From Planctomycetota bacterium (GTDB lineage Bacteria; Planctomycetota; Planctomycetia; Planctomycetales; Planctomycetaceae), in the NCBI GenBank assembly GCA_003669615.1, contig QWOO01000270.1:1-34829 (forward strand): 34,829 nt of DNA, written 5' to 3'. The notes below the pieces were generated by a model that saw only the letters and a list, made by a program, of their open reading frames with translations, was not told where the DNA came from and searched no databases. Both the position numbers and the translations under genes were made by a program. Below, piece after piece: positions 24,301-31,795 of the stretch. Each line of letters begins with the position of its first letter. Within the stretch, counting starts at the first letter, position 1.

Positions 24301-24816
24301 GCCTACATTTCGCTCGACAAACCGCCGGAAGATCCAAACGCAAAACTGCTGGTGGGATCTCGGATCATGCCCGGAGAAGCGACGAAGGCAGACGACTTTC
24401 CAGCTTTGATCGAACAATTACTGCCGGGCTACGCAACCAGCAAAGCCGGCGAAGGCGGCCTCGCTGTAATCTCCGACTATCATGGCCGCCCTGCCCTGCG
24501 GACTCATCCCGTGTCTCGTTCCGAAGCTTGCCAACTGACGGCTTCCACGACACTGCCCACGGCAGCCAGCGTCACCCTGCGTCTGAGTGTCGCGTCGCAC
24601 GAACAGGGCGACTGGCAGCTGATTGTGAACGTCAACGGCCAGACTCGCCATCAGTCCATCGTCAAACGGGGGCAGAACGGTGTCGAATGGAAAGACGTCT
24701 CCATCGACCTGACCGACCTCGCCGGACAACCGGTCACTATCGATCTATTCAACAAAGCCAACGACTGGTCCAACGAATTCGCCTTCTGGAACGCCGCCGA
24801 AATCGTCTCCGAATAA
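21328..24816 (+). CDS. PVC-type membrane-bound dehydrogenase: sorbosone-dehydrogenase-like propeller + HEAT repeats + cytochrome c heme-binding domain
   Basis: Signal peptide at ATG 21328 (MKIALSSLCFSLLLSFTSALLAQEE). MPEGFTVELVASEPDIVNPVAMTIDERGRFWITES; HEAT-like repeats; heme motif VFKKLCAQCHKMYGEGAEVGPDIT (CxxCH). Confidence 0.92.
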   Translation: MKIALSSLCFSLLLSFTSALLAQEERIPHAQDKPPGPALSPAEAIAKMTMPEGFTVELVASEPDIVNPVAMTIDERGRFWITESLEYPRRSPGPGQDRVKILEDTDADGKADKFTVFMEGLNIPSGIAVGHGGVWVVNSPDILFVQDTDGDGKADTSEVVVTGFGRDDTHELPNSLTWGPDGWLYGLNGVFNPAHVVYGPKNPNFKEGQKPWDFTCAMFRIHPKTREFQVFCEGTSNPWGIAFNDEGEAFISACVIDHLWHLTETGYYHRQGGPYPPFTWKIESIVSHKHQKAAYCGIHWYDSDAYPEQYRKQLYMGNIHGSCINADSIERFESTYKASPEPDLLSANDAWFMPVVQKTGPDGCLYILDWYDRYHCYQDANRDPAGIDRLKGRLYRLRYKDTPRAKSEDMATLSDDLLIARLISANGYHREIAQRLLTERLLSDSASRDDKPQLSDRLVLAFLLGGSLEAHGRAFGVLVGANAVSEQLMTDYLETREGVLLAQTVRAAGGLQSLSEPVSEMIFELRNDPSPQVRLQVAIAAAKQESIPTIPTLVAVLAQAGDDPLVPRIVWQNLHPLLEKQTAEFVAEVQKLRAADSGTYPKPVIDLLPRAADRILSTSKPDTLAVAELVTLLLSTEATDDPADRCLQLLTARIRSGEITGDSLVSIQKELDESLRAAMKNDSVRASTVSAMELAASLRINDGVTAATKLAEQSKDETIQLRLINALVTARNDVGLSLAESLLKSSTSTDVRRKAVQAIGRIGSSSSTNVLMRHLETLPSDVQPAAIEALTDRVDSATELLQLVRDKKIPSTLINANQAQKMLSLKSEPLADLVTKHWGVVRTERDPARVELIARMRNELRTSHGDPVAGRVVFKKLCAQCHKMYGEGAEVGPDITRNGRASFEQLLSNVFDPSLVIGSAYQGLTVVTKDGKAISGLPAEDSAQRVVLKVQGDKQEIIARADIEEVVPSKLSLMPEGIEKQLQPQELRDLFAYISLDKPPEDPNAKLLVGSRIMPGEATKADDFPALIEQLLPGYATSKAGEGGLAVISDYHGRPALRTHPVSRSEACQLTASTTLPTAASVTLRLSVASHEQGDWQLIVNVNGQTRHQSIVKRGQNGVEWKDVSIDLTDLAGQPVTIDLFNKANDWSNEFAFWNAAEIVSE

Positions 24817-24817
24817 C

Positions 24818-24868
24818 TCGTTCCAGGGCTCCAGCCCTGGAACGCACTGCCTGGAGGCTCCTGCCTCC
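24818..24868. repeat. Family-1 palindromic repeat block B (left half only)
   Basis: gttccagggctccagccctggaac (24820-24843) and ggaggctcctgcctcc (24853-24868). Confidence 0.95.
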
Positions 24869-24936
24869 CCACGACTTGCAATGCACCACTACGCCAAGTC
24901 ATAATGTCTTAAGTAAAAACAACTATCCCCGCCCTC

Positions 24937-25065
24937 TCGTTCCAGGGCTCCAGCCCCGGAACGCACTGCCTGGAGGCTCCTGCCTCCGCCGTCTTTCACA
25001 ACAACCAAACACAGGAGGCAGGAGCCTCCGCCCAGTGCGTTCCGAGGCTTGAGCCTCGGAACGAG
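24937..25065. repeat. Family-1 palindromic repeat block C (full left + right)
   Basis: gttccagggctccagccccggaac (24939-24962), ggaggctcctgcctcc (24972-24987), ggaggcaggagcctcc (25014-25029), gttccgaggcttgagcctcggaac (25039-25062). Confidence 0.95.
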
Positions 25066-25082
25066 CGGTAAGGAACTTCACC

Positions 25083-25619
25083 ATGGCGCGGACTCGATAC
25101 CGGTTCTCTTCCGAGCAGCGACCCCACTTTCTCACCAACACAATCGTCGCCTGGCTGCCTGTTTTTTCCTACCCGGACTATGCCAACATCGTTCTCGACA
25201 GCTGGAGATTTCTGCAGAGCAAACGCGACATCAGGATTCTGGCGTGGGTGATCATGGAAAATCATCTTCACTGGATCGCCACGGGGCCGGAGCTGGCAAA
25301 GCGAGTCGGTGAGTTCAAGTCATATACGGCCAAAGCGATCCTCGAAAAGATGAAGCAGAACAACGCTTCGATCCTGCTGCAGGAATTGGAATACTACAAG
25401 TTACGGCATCGTGTCGATCAGACGTATCAACTTTGGCAGGAAGGCAGCCATCCCAAAGTGATTGAATGCGACGAAGTTTGCTGGCAGAAGGTGGAGTATA
25501 CGCACAATAACCCCCTGCGCCGTGGATTTGTGGATCAACCGGAACATTGGAGATATTCAAGTGCGAGGAGCTACATGGGGATGCCGGGGCTGATTGATGT
25601 GTGCACGGACTGGCGGTAG
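25083..25619 (+). CDS. REP-associated tyrosine transposase (RAYT, Y1/HUH family)
   Basis: HUH motif in VIMENHLHWIATGPELAKRVGEFKSYTAKAI and Tyr segment VEYTHNNPLRRGFVDQPEHWRYSSARSY. SD AAGGA 8 nt before the ATG. Flanked by palindromic repeats. Confidence 0.92.
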   Translation: MARTRYRFSSEQRPHFLTNTIVAWLPVFSYPDYANIVLDSWRFLQSKRDIRILAWVIMENHLHWIATGPELAKRVGEFKSYTAKAILEKMKQNNASILLQELEYYKLRHRVDQTYQLWQEGSHPKVIECDEVCWQKVEYTHNNPLRRGFVDQPEHWRYSSARSYMGMPGLIDVCTDWR

Positions 25620-25654
25620 TGACGGAAGGCTGAAGACGGGAGCAAAAAAAGGGC

Positions 25655-25708
25655 GGGGAGGCGGGAGCCTCCAGGGCAGTGCGTTCCAGGGCTGGAGCCC
25701 TGGAACGA
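25655..25708. repeat. Family-1 palindromic repeat block D (right half only)
   Basis: ggaggcgggagcctcc (25657-25672) and gttccagggctggagccctggaac (25683-25706). Confidence 0.95.
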
Positions 25709-25949
25709 GGGCGGGCTGAGGAAACTGTGCTTTCCTGAAATGTGGGGCCTCGAATAGACTTTGCCGGGTTATTCAGCGTCGATGGAATCGACGTAAAGTT
25801 TTTGCTGAAGGGGGCTTCAGGTTTTCGCACGGACGCAACAACCGAGCCGGCTGCTGCTGGTTGTCCTGCTGTTTTTCGGTGCCAGCGGATGTGTTCATCA
25901 ACCTTCGCTGCCTCGAGGATTTGAAGCTGCGCGCACGCTCGACGGCCGC

Positions 25950-26858
25950 ATGCTCCCACCTCAGCGACAATACTGGACCGCGTTCCGAAATCCATCGCAA
26001 TCCAATGCAACGGGATTGTATCTGCTGCAACCGTATCAGCCCGGTCGCGTCCCACTGGTCCTGATCCACGGACTGGCATCAGATGCGCTGACCTGGGACG
26101 AAACTGTCGCAGCATTGAATGCGAACCCGGAAATCACCGCCCGCTATCAGATCTGGCTGTATCAATATCCAACCGGCCTGTCTTACCTTCGAACCGCAGC
26201 CGAACTGCGCAAAGAGCTGCTCGGCATTCGATCGCTCCTCGACCCGGCAAACAACGATCCGGCGTTTGAACAAACCGTTCTGGTCGGCCACAGTATGGGA
26301 GGTGTCGTCGCAAAACTGCAGGTCAGCTACAGCGATGATCACCTCTGGCGGGCAATTTCCGACGTACCACTCGACGAGGCTTTGAATTCTGGTCCCATTT
26401 CCGACGACGCCGTAGCCTCCGTCCTGTTTCAACCCGTGTCCTTCGTCAAAAAAGTTGTCTACATCGCAACGCCCCATCAGGGATCCAACTGGACTCAACG
26501 ACCACTTGGACGAATCGGTAGCTGGCTCGTCAATATCCCCGACACAGTCGAGCAGGAATATGCACGACTGACTCGCAATCCCGGTGCCCGGCCGCCCACC
26601 AGCCTTGACCTGCTGATCCCTGGCAACAACATCATTCGAGCCACCAATTCACTCCGATATGCCGACGGTGTCGCCACCCACTCCATCATCGGAACCGGCT
26701 ATCGTTCGCCGGACGGATTCATGGGCGACGGAATTGTCGCGATCGTGAGCGCTCACCGGTCCGAGGTGCGCACGGAATATTTCGTCAAAGCGACGCATTC
26801 CGGCATTCTCAAGAACTCCGCAGCGGCTGCCGAACTGACCTGCATCCTGACTCATTGA
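25950..26858 (+). CDS. Alpha/beta hydrolase (lipase/esterase-like); true N-terminus probably lies upstream as a lipoprotein
   Basis: PLVLIHGLASDALTWDETV and nucleophile elbow TVLVGHSMGGVVAKLQ. The open frame upstream of 25950 encodes SRLLLVVLLFFGASGC, a lipobox-like sequence. Confidence 0.85.
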   Translation: MLPPQRQYWTAFRNPSQSNATGLYLLQPYQPGRVPLVLIHGLASDALTWDETVAALNANPEITARYQIWLYQYPTGLSYLRTAAELRKELLGIRSLLDPANNDPAFEQTVLVGHSMGGVVAKLQVSYSDDHLWRAISDVPLDEALNSGPISDDAVASVLFQPVSFVKKVVYIATPHQGSNWTQRPLGRIGSWLVNIPDTVEQEYARLTRNPGARPPTSLDLLIPGNNIIRATNSLRYADGVATHSIIGTGYRSPDGFMGDGIVAIVSAHRSEVRTEYFVKATHSGILKNSAAAAELTCILTH

Positions 26859-26884
26859 GGATCGTTGGATCAGTCGCAGTCGCA

Positions 26885-26937
26885 GTCGTGTTTCGCTTTG
26901 CGAAACAACGCTTCTTTCGCGGAGCGAAAGGCGACGA
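26885..26937. repeat. Family-2 palindromic repeat between convergent genes
   Basis: gtttcgctttgcgaaac (26890-26906) and ctttcgcggagcgaaag (26914-26930). Confidence 0.9.
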
Positions 26938-26952
26938 TGGAGCCGTTCGCGA

Positions 26953-27636
26953 TCAGCACAGGTGGCTGAGATGCTCACAAACGACGGTTTGAATCTCAGT
27001 CCCTACGTCGTCAATCGTCCGGAGCGAACCGTCTTCGCTGAGACCATGTATGGTTCTCCAGTCCAGACGACTGTGAGCCAGCGCCAGGTAGCAGCGGCGC
27101 ACTCGTTCCAGATAAGGCAGATCGGATTCCTGCAGATCGGCCTCCTGATCGGTGTAGTCACGCGTCGCTTTTCTTGAGACCAGTTCGCGACTCATCTGCG
27201 ACGACATATCAATGAGCACCGTCAGCGCCGGACGAGGCAGCTGGAAAACTTCGTACTCGATATTTTCGATCCAGTCCACAAGCGCCGTGCGTTCCGCTCC
27301 ATCCAGTTTGGCCGACTGATGCGCCAAATTGGATCCCACAAATCGGTCCAGAACAACGACGTCATTGTCTTCCATCAACTGCATCAGCAGCGGACGCGAT
27401 TCAAAGCGATCTCCGGCATACAAAACCGCAGCCAGTTGCGGATGAACCTGATTCAACGATCCAAAACGGCCGTTCAGGAAATCGCCGATCGCACCACCAA
27501 AATTGGTCGCGCTGTATCGAGGAAACTGCAGCGTATCCACTCGCAGCCCCATCTCGCGCAATGACGAAACCAGCCGACCGGCCTGAGTTCCCTTGCCGGC
27601 GCCGTCAATTCCCTCAATCGCGATCAGCGTGGCCAT
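26953..27636 (-). CDS. tmk: dTMP (thymidylate) kinase
   Basis: P-loop MATLIAIEGIDGAGKGTQAGRLVSSL; LDRFVGSNLAHQSAK (DR motif region); PRPALTVLIDMSSQMSRELVSRK. Confidence 0.9.
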   Translation of the reverse strand: MATLIAIEGIDGAGKGTQAGRLVSSLREMGLRVDTLQFPRYSATNFGGAIGDFLNGRFGSLNQVHPQLAAVLYAGDRFESRPLLMQLMEDNDVVVLDRFVGSNLAHQSAKLDGAERTALVDWIENIEYEVFQLPRPALTVLIDMSSQMSRELVSRKATRDYTDQEADLQESDLPYLERVRRCYLALAHSRLDWRTIHGLSEDGSLRTIDDVGTEIQTVVCEHLSHLC

Positions 27637-29114
27637 GAAACAGCTCCCGTGTTCAGAGTCACGCCTTGAGGAATGCCGAGCGTCACAAAGTCGCCTGGTT
27701 CTGCCCCGCAGCTTTCTTCCACCGAGTCGAAGGCAACATCAGCTTCGGCATGGACATGTGTCCGAACCACGTCACGTTCCGCCCGCAGTGGTTCGCATCT
27801 CTCTGCCAAAACCCCTTCCCGGTTCGCAGCCACCGCGCGACATGTCAGAAAATGCCCCAGATCAAACGCATTGCCCGGCACTTCCACCGGCATGTACCAG
27901 CGATCCGTTCCACGCACGTAACCGGGGCGAGTTTCTGATTCCCGTTCCGCCAGCACTTCCAGGACCTGCAGATCTTCGCGCGGCACCGACTGGCCAAATG
28001 CCAGACCATTCACACGACTTCGATAAAACTGCTCAGCCAGCTCGCGTTCCAGATCTCCCAGGATACGAACACGTTCGCGGAGCACATCCGGCCGCACCTG
28101 ATCGGGCATTGTCGCGGCCGGAGTTCCATCGCGACGACTGAAGGGAAACACATGCACTTTCATAAAGCGTGCTTGACGACATGTTTCCAGAGTCTCTTCA
28201 AACTCTGCATCAGTCTCGCCGGGAAAGCCGACGATCACATCGGTACTGAACGCAGGATCGTTGCCCAGCATGTCTCGAATCTGATCCAGACGTTCCACGA
28301 ACCTTTCGACTCGATAACGACGACGCATGCGAGTCAGCACACCGTTGCTGCCACTTTGCAAAGCCGGATGAAACTGCGGACACATGTGCTCGCAGTCTCC
28401 TGCCGCTTTAATAAAGTCATCATTCACTTCCACAGTTTCGATACTCGAAAGTCGCATCCGCCAGTTGCCGGGAATGCGATCCAGTCGACGCAGCAGATGC
28501 CACAATCGCTCGGGCTTGTCACCTGGCTGCAAATTGTTCGTGTCGACACCGAAGTGTCCCATGTGAATTCCGCTGATCACAATTTCGCGATAGCCGTGTT
28601 CGACGAGCGCACGTATCTCGTCTTCGATGTCGACCGGCCGACGACTCCGCAGACCCGGTCGCACTGTCGGTATGATGCAATAGGAACACTTCAGAATACA
28701 GCCGTCCTGAATCTTCACAAAGGCACGCTGATGGCCTTCGAAGTCCGTGATGCCGTTGGGCATATCCACGATACCGAAACGGCTGAGCACGTCCGGCAGT
28801 TCACGCTTGTCGGTCACCACTTCAATCACGTTGGGCAGTTCCGACACCGCACGCGGATCACGAGTCGCATAGCAGCCCATGACGATCGTTTTCGTGCCCG
28901 GATTCTGGCGCGACAGTTGTCGAATTACCTGGCGAGACTTTGAGTCACCGTTATTGGTCACTGTGCACGTATTCACGACGCACAGATCGGCCGACTCCTC
29001 GCCGCGAGCTTCACGGTAACCACTCTGCAGCAATGCTTCGCGCACAAGCTGAGTTTCATACTGATTGACTTTGCAGCCGAGCGTCACCAGTCGGCAGGTT
29101 CGAAGTTCAGACAT
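27624..29114 (-). CDS. mtaB: tRNA t6A37 methylthiotransferase, MtaB-type (radical SAM)
   Basis: CRLVTLGCKVNQYETQLVREALL, VVNTCTVTNNGDSKSRQVIRQ, IVMGCYA, radical-SAM cluster FVKIQDGCILKCSYCIIPTVRP, VIVGFPGETDAEFEETLE. Confidence 0.93.
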   Translation of the reverse strand: MSELRTCRLVTLGCKVNQYETQLVREALLQSGYREARGEESADLCVVNTCTVTNNGDSKSRQVIRQLSRQNPGTKTIVMGCYATRDPRAVSELPNVIEVVTDKRELPDVLSRFGIVDMPNGITDFEGHQRAFVKIQDGCILKCSYCIIPTVRPGLRSRRPVDIEDEIRALVEHGYREIVISGIHMGHFGVDTNNLQPGDKPERLWHLLRRLDRIPGNWRMRLSSIETVEVNDDFIKAAGDCEHMCPQFHPALQSGSNGVLTRMRRRYRVERFVERLDQIRDMLGNDPAFSTDVIVGFPGETDAEFEETLETCRQARFMKVHVFPFSRRDGTPAATMPDQVRPDVLRERVRILGDLERELAEQFYRSRVNGLAFGQSVPREDLQVLEVLAERESETRPGYVRGTDRWYMPVEVPGNAFDLGHFLTCRAVAANREGVLAERCEPLRAERDVVRTHVHAEADVAFDSVEESCGAEPGDFVTLGIPQGVTLNTGAVSWPR

Positions 29115-29775
29115 GGCTCTGGAACAGAAAAAGGTTTCGAGGCATCGCGTGATTGAGACTGCGAATGGTGCACCTTCCCGCGTCGAATCTCAATGGCGGA
29201 CATCAATGCGGCTGAAATTTGGCTCAATTACATCCCCGAACGACGCTTCAACGCCTCTTTTCCGAAGAAAAGTCTCAGCTTCCGAAACATCCCCTCCCAT
29301 TTTGCCCGCATTTCCGATGTCAAATCTGCAATCTGAAATCGCTCCACTTCGATCGCGTTCTTGCCCCCTCCCTGTTGATCCGCGACAGCGGCATTCCCCG
29401 GAGCATGCTCATGCTCGCCCTGCGCAATCCTCCAACGTCGCTTGTGGTTGTGACATCACTGCAGTCCGAAATATCGGACGATATTTACGTGGTCTGATGG
29501 ATCAACAGGCAATGATTCCGGCAAAAGCTGCACGCAGGGGCGGGAAACACCTCAGGTGAAGCAAATGAAATTTTTACGTGATACTTTGAGTTTCACGGTT
29601 TTCACGAACAAATCAGCGTCTCTTACGCAATCGGAATTTTACGTTAAGCGATCTGACAGCTTCGCCCGATAACTTGCTTCAGATCAGAGGAGGAAGAGAC
29701 TCTTTCTCATGTGTTTTGCAGGATGCGAGGCACAGAAAGATGTCCCTATAAAAGAAGTGCGTGAAGGATTCACGA

Positions 29776-30000
29776 ATGCGTCCCAAATTGAAATTGTTCG
29801 TTGGCGCCGATGAGCCAGAGACTTTGACATTTCCCGAGCCGGAGGTGTCCATCAGTCTCGGCGAGTTGAGTCGCATTATTGCCGATGCCATGATCTGGGA
29901 TCGCACCTGGGTGGCCGATTTTGCCGATGACGAAGTAAAGATCTCTGCCGATCTCTACGACGTGCTCGCAACCTACGCCCATCTGCGCCCCAGTGCCTGA
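29776..30000 (+). CDS. Small hypothetical protein
   Basis: ORF 29761..30000 with ATG at 29776 preceded by AAGGA (29764-29768). Isolated between long non-coding DNA and a clear terminator. Confidence 0.6.
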   Translation: MRPKLKLFVGADEPETLTFPEPEVSISLGELSRIIADAMIWDRTWVADFADDEVKISADLYDVLATYAHLRPSA

Positions 30001-30045
30001 TCAGCCGCAGAACTTCCATTCTGCTCCGCTGTTATCAACCATATT

Positions 30046-30079
30046 AAAGCGACGGTCATCTTTGGCCGCCGCTTTTTTT
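30046..30079 (+). terminator. Rho-independent terminator
   Basis: aaagcgacgg/ccgccgcttt stem (one mismatch) followed by a T tract. Confidence 0.75.
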
Positions 30080-30306
30080 GTTTCATGACTGCGGGAGATC
30101 CTTCGCTAATCGCGTCAGGATGACAGCGGCAGCAGCAGCAGGACAACAGAACGACATCGCGTTCGTCGCGATATTCTTCCACCTGGGCTCTTCATCGTTT
30201 CACTTCACGCGGGACGCGACTATCCTGCGAGCCATCTGTTCCGGCGGATCTTTCGCCGACGAATTGGATTGCCGAAATCATCCGTTGATAAAAGTGAGTC
30301 CAGCGC

Positions 30307-31743
30307 ATGTCTCTTCGCGAAGATGCCGAAACCATCTGGCGAGCTGGCGTAGCCGCCGTTGATTCGTCACTCGCCGTTCAGCAACAGTTCCGCATCGACG
30401 GAAATATGTTTCACATCGCGGATGTGGATCTGAATCTGGCAGATGTCGGTCGCATTGAAATCCTGGGTGCCGGCAAAGCCGGAGCCGGGATGGCAAGCGG
30501 TGTTGAGCGTGCCTTGCTTCCTCAAATTCCCAGCGATCGAATTTCTGGCTGGGTCAACGTCCCGGCCGACTGCGTGCGGACTCTGCAGCGCATCCATCTG
30601 CATAATGCACGCCCCGCCGGCCTGAATGAACCGACGGCCGAAGGCGTTGCGGGCACCGCAGAAATTTTGCGACGCATGAACAGCCTGACGCCCCGTGACG
30701 TCTGCATCGTCTTGCTGTCGGGCGGTGCCAGCGCGTTGCTGTGCAGTCCGGTTCCGCAAATCACGCTGGCAGAAAAACTGACCGTCACACGGGCTCTGGC
30801 CGGCGCGGGCGCACCTATCCAGGATTTGAACGTTGTGCGAACGCAGCTCTCGCGAGTTAAAGGTGGACAATTGGCAGACGCCTGCCAGGCCGGAACCCTG
30901 CTTGCGTTGATCATTTCCGACGTCATCGGAGACCCTCTGGAAATCATCGGCTCCGGCCCCACCACTTCGGCTCCTCCTCGCCCGCAGGAAGCCATGGACA
31001 TTCTGCAGAAGTACGATCTGCTGGATCGTGTGCCGAAAAATGTGATCCAGTTTTTGAGCGCTCGATCCAGCGCAATCGAAACTCCCGCAGCCGAAACACC
31101 GTTGTCCCGCACGCCTCCCGATCGATCTCATTTCGTTCGTCGGAATGTGATCGTCGCCAGTAACTCGATCGCCCTGAAGGCCGCCGAACAAATGGCGACT
31201 CAGCTGGGCTATCAGACGGTTTCACTCGGATCAGACAATGCGGGCGAAGCGGCCGACGAAGGCCGACGATTGATAGACACCATGCGACTGGCACGGTCCC
31301 AAATGTCGGCCGTTCATCCTCAGCCCTTCTGTGTGCTGAGCGGCGGTGAGCCGACCGTAAAACTGCGAACAGGCGGCGACGCGGGTGACAGCATAAGTTG
31401 CGGTGCGGCTGCTTCGCCAGCGACCGCACGCGGTGGCCGAAATCAGGAACTTGTTCTTGCTGCCATTGCGCAGTATCCGACGGCAGAAGACTGGAGCGGC
31501 CTGAGCCTCCTGTCCGGCGGGACGGACGGAGAAGATGGTCCGACCGATGCGGCCGGAGCAGTCGCGAATCAAGTTTTGATTGCTCGAATGGCGGCCGATC
31601 GTATCGATCCGATTCCCTATCTGGCCCGACACGATTCTTACACCTTCTTCGACGCTGTCGGCGGCCTTTTGAAAACCGGGCCCACGCATACCAACGTTAT
31701 GGATCTGCGAGTCGGCCTGGTGGACTCCTTTGCATCCGATTAA
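30307..31743 (+). CDS. Glycerate 2-kinase / MOFRL (DUF4147) family
   Basis: ILGAGKAGAGMASGVE, VCIVLLSGGASALLCSPVPQITLAEKLTVTRAL, LNVVRTQLSRVKGGQLA, LALIISDVIGDPLEIIGSGPT, ARGGRNQELVLAAI, LLSGGTDGEDGPTDAAGA. Confidence 0.93.
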   Translation: MSLREDAETIWRAGVAAVDSSLAVQQQFRIDGNMFHIADVDLNLADVGRIEILGAGKAGAGMASGVERALLPQIPSDRISGWVNVPADCVRTLQRIHLHNARPAGLNEPTAEGVAGTAEILRRMNSLTPRDVCIVLLSGGASALLCSPVPQITLAEKLTVTRALAGAGAPIQDLNVVRTQLSRVKGGQLADACQAGTLLALIISDVIGDPLEIIGSGPTTSAPPRPQEAMDILQKYDLLDRVPKNVIQFLSARSSAIETPAAETPLSRTPPDRSHFVRRNVIVASNSIALKAAEQMATQLGYQTVSLGSDNAGEAADEGRRLIDTMRLARSQMSAVHPQPFCVLSGGEPTVKLRTGGDAGDSISCGAAASPATARGGRNQELVLAAIAQYPTAEDWSGLSLLSGGTDGEDGPTDAAGAVANQVLIARMAADRIDPIPYLARHDSYTFFDAVGGLLKTGPTHTNVMDLRVGLVDSFASD

Positions 31744-31795
31744 TCAATCTCTTCGCCGTTTGCGGTCTGCGTTAATCACATCTATCATCCGGCCC

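Noticed and set aside
25742-25924. 60-aa ORF upstream of the hydrolase
   Set aside because: Overlaps the lipobox-encoding frame out of phase; retained only as a possible frameshift partner, not as a gene.
28152-28943. 263-aa plus-strand ORF
   Set aside because: Antisense to mtaB, which has clear radical-SAM motifs.
29065-29559. 164-aa plus-strand ORF in the gap after mtaB
   Set aside because: Low-quality composition, overlaps the mtaB start and includes the AAATCTGCAATCTGAAATC repeat; most likely non-coding.
30367-31191. 274-aa minus-strand ORF
   Set aside because: Antisense to the glycerate kinase gene.
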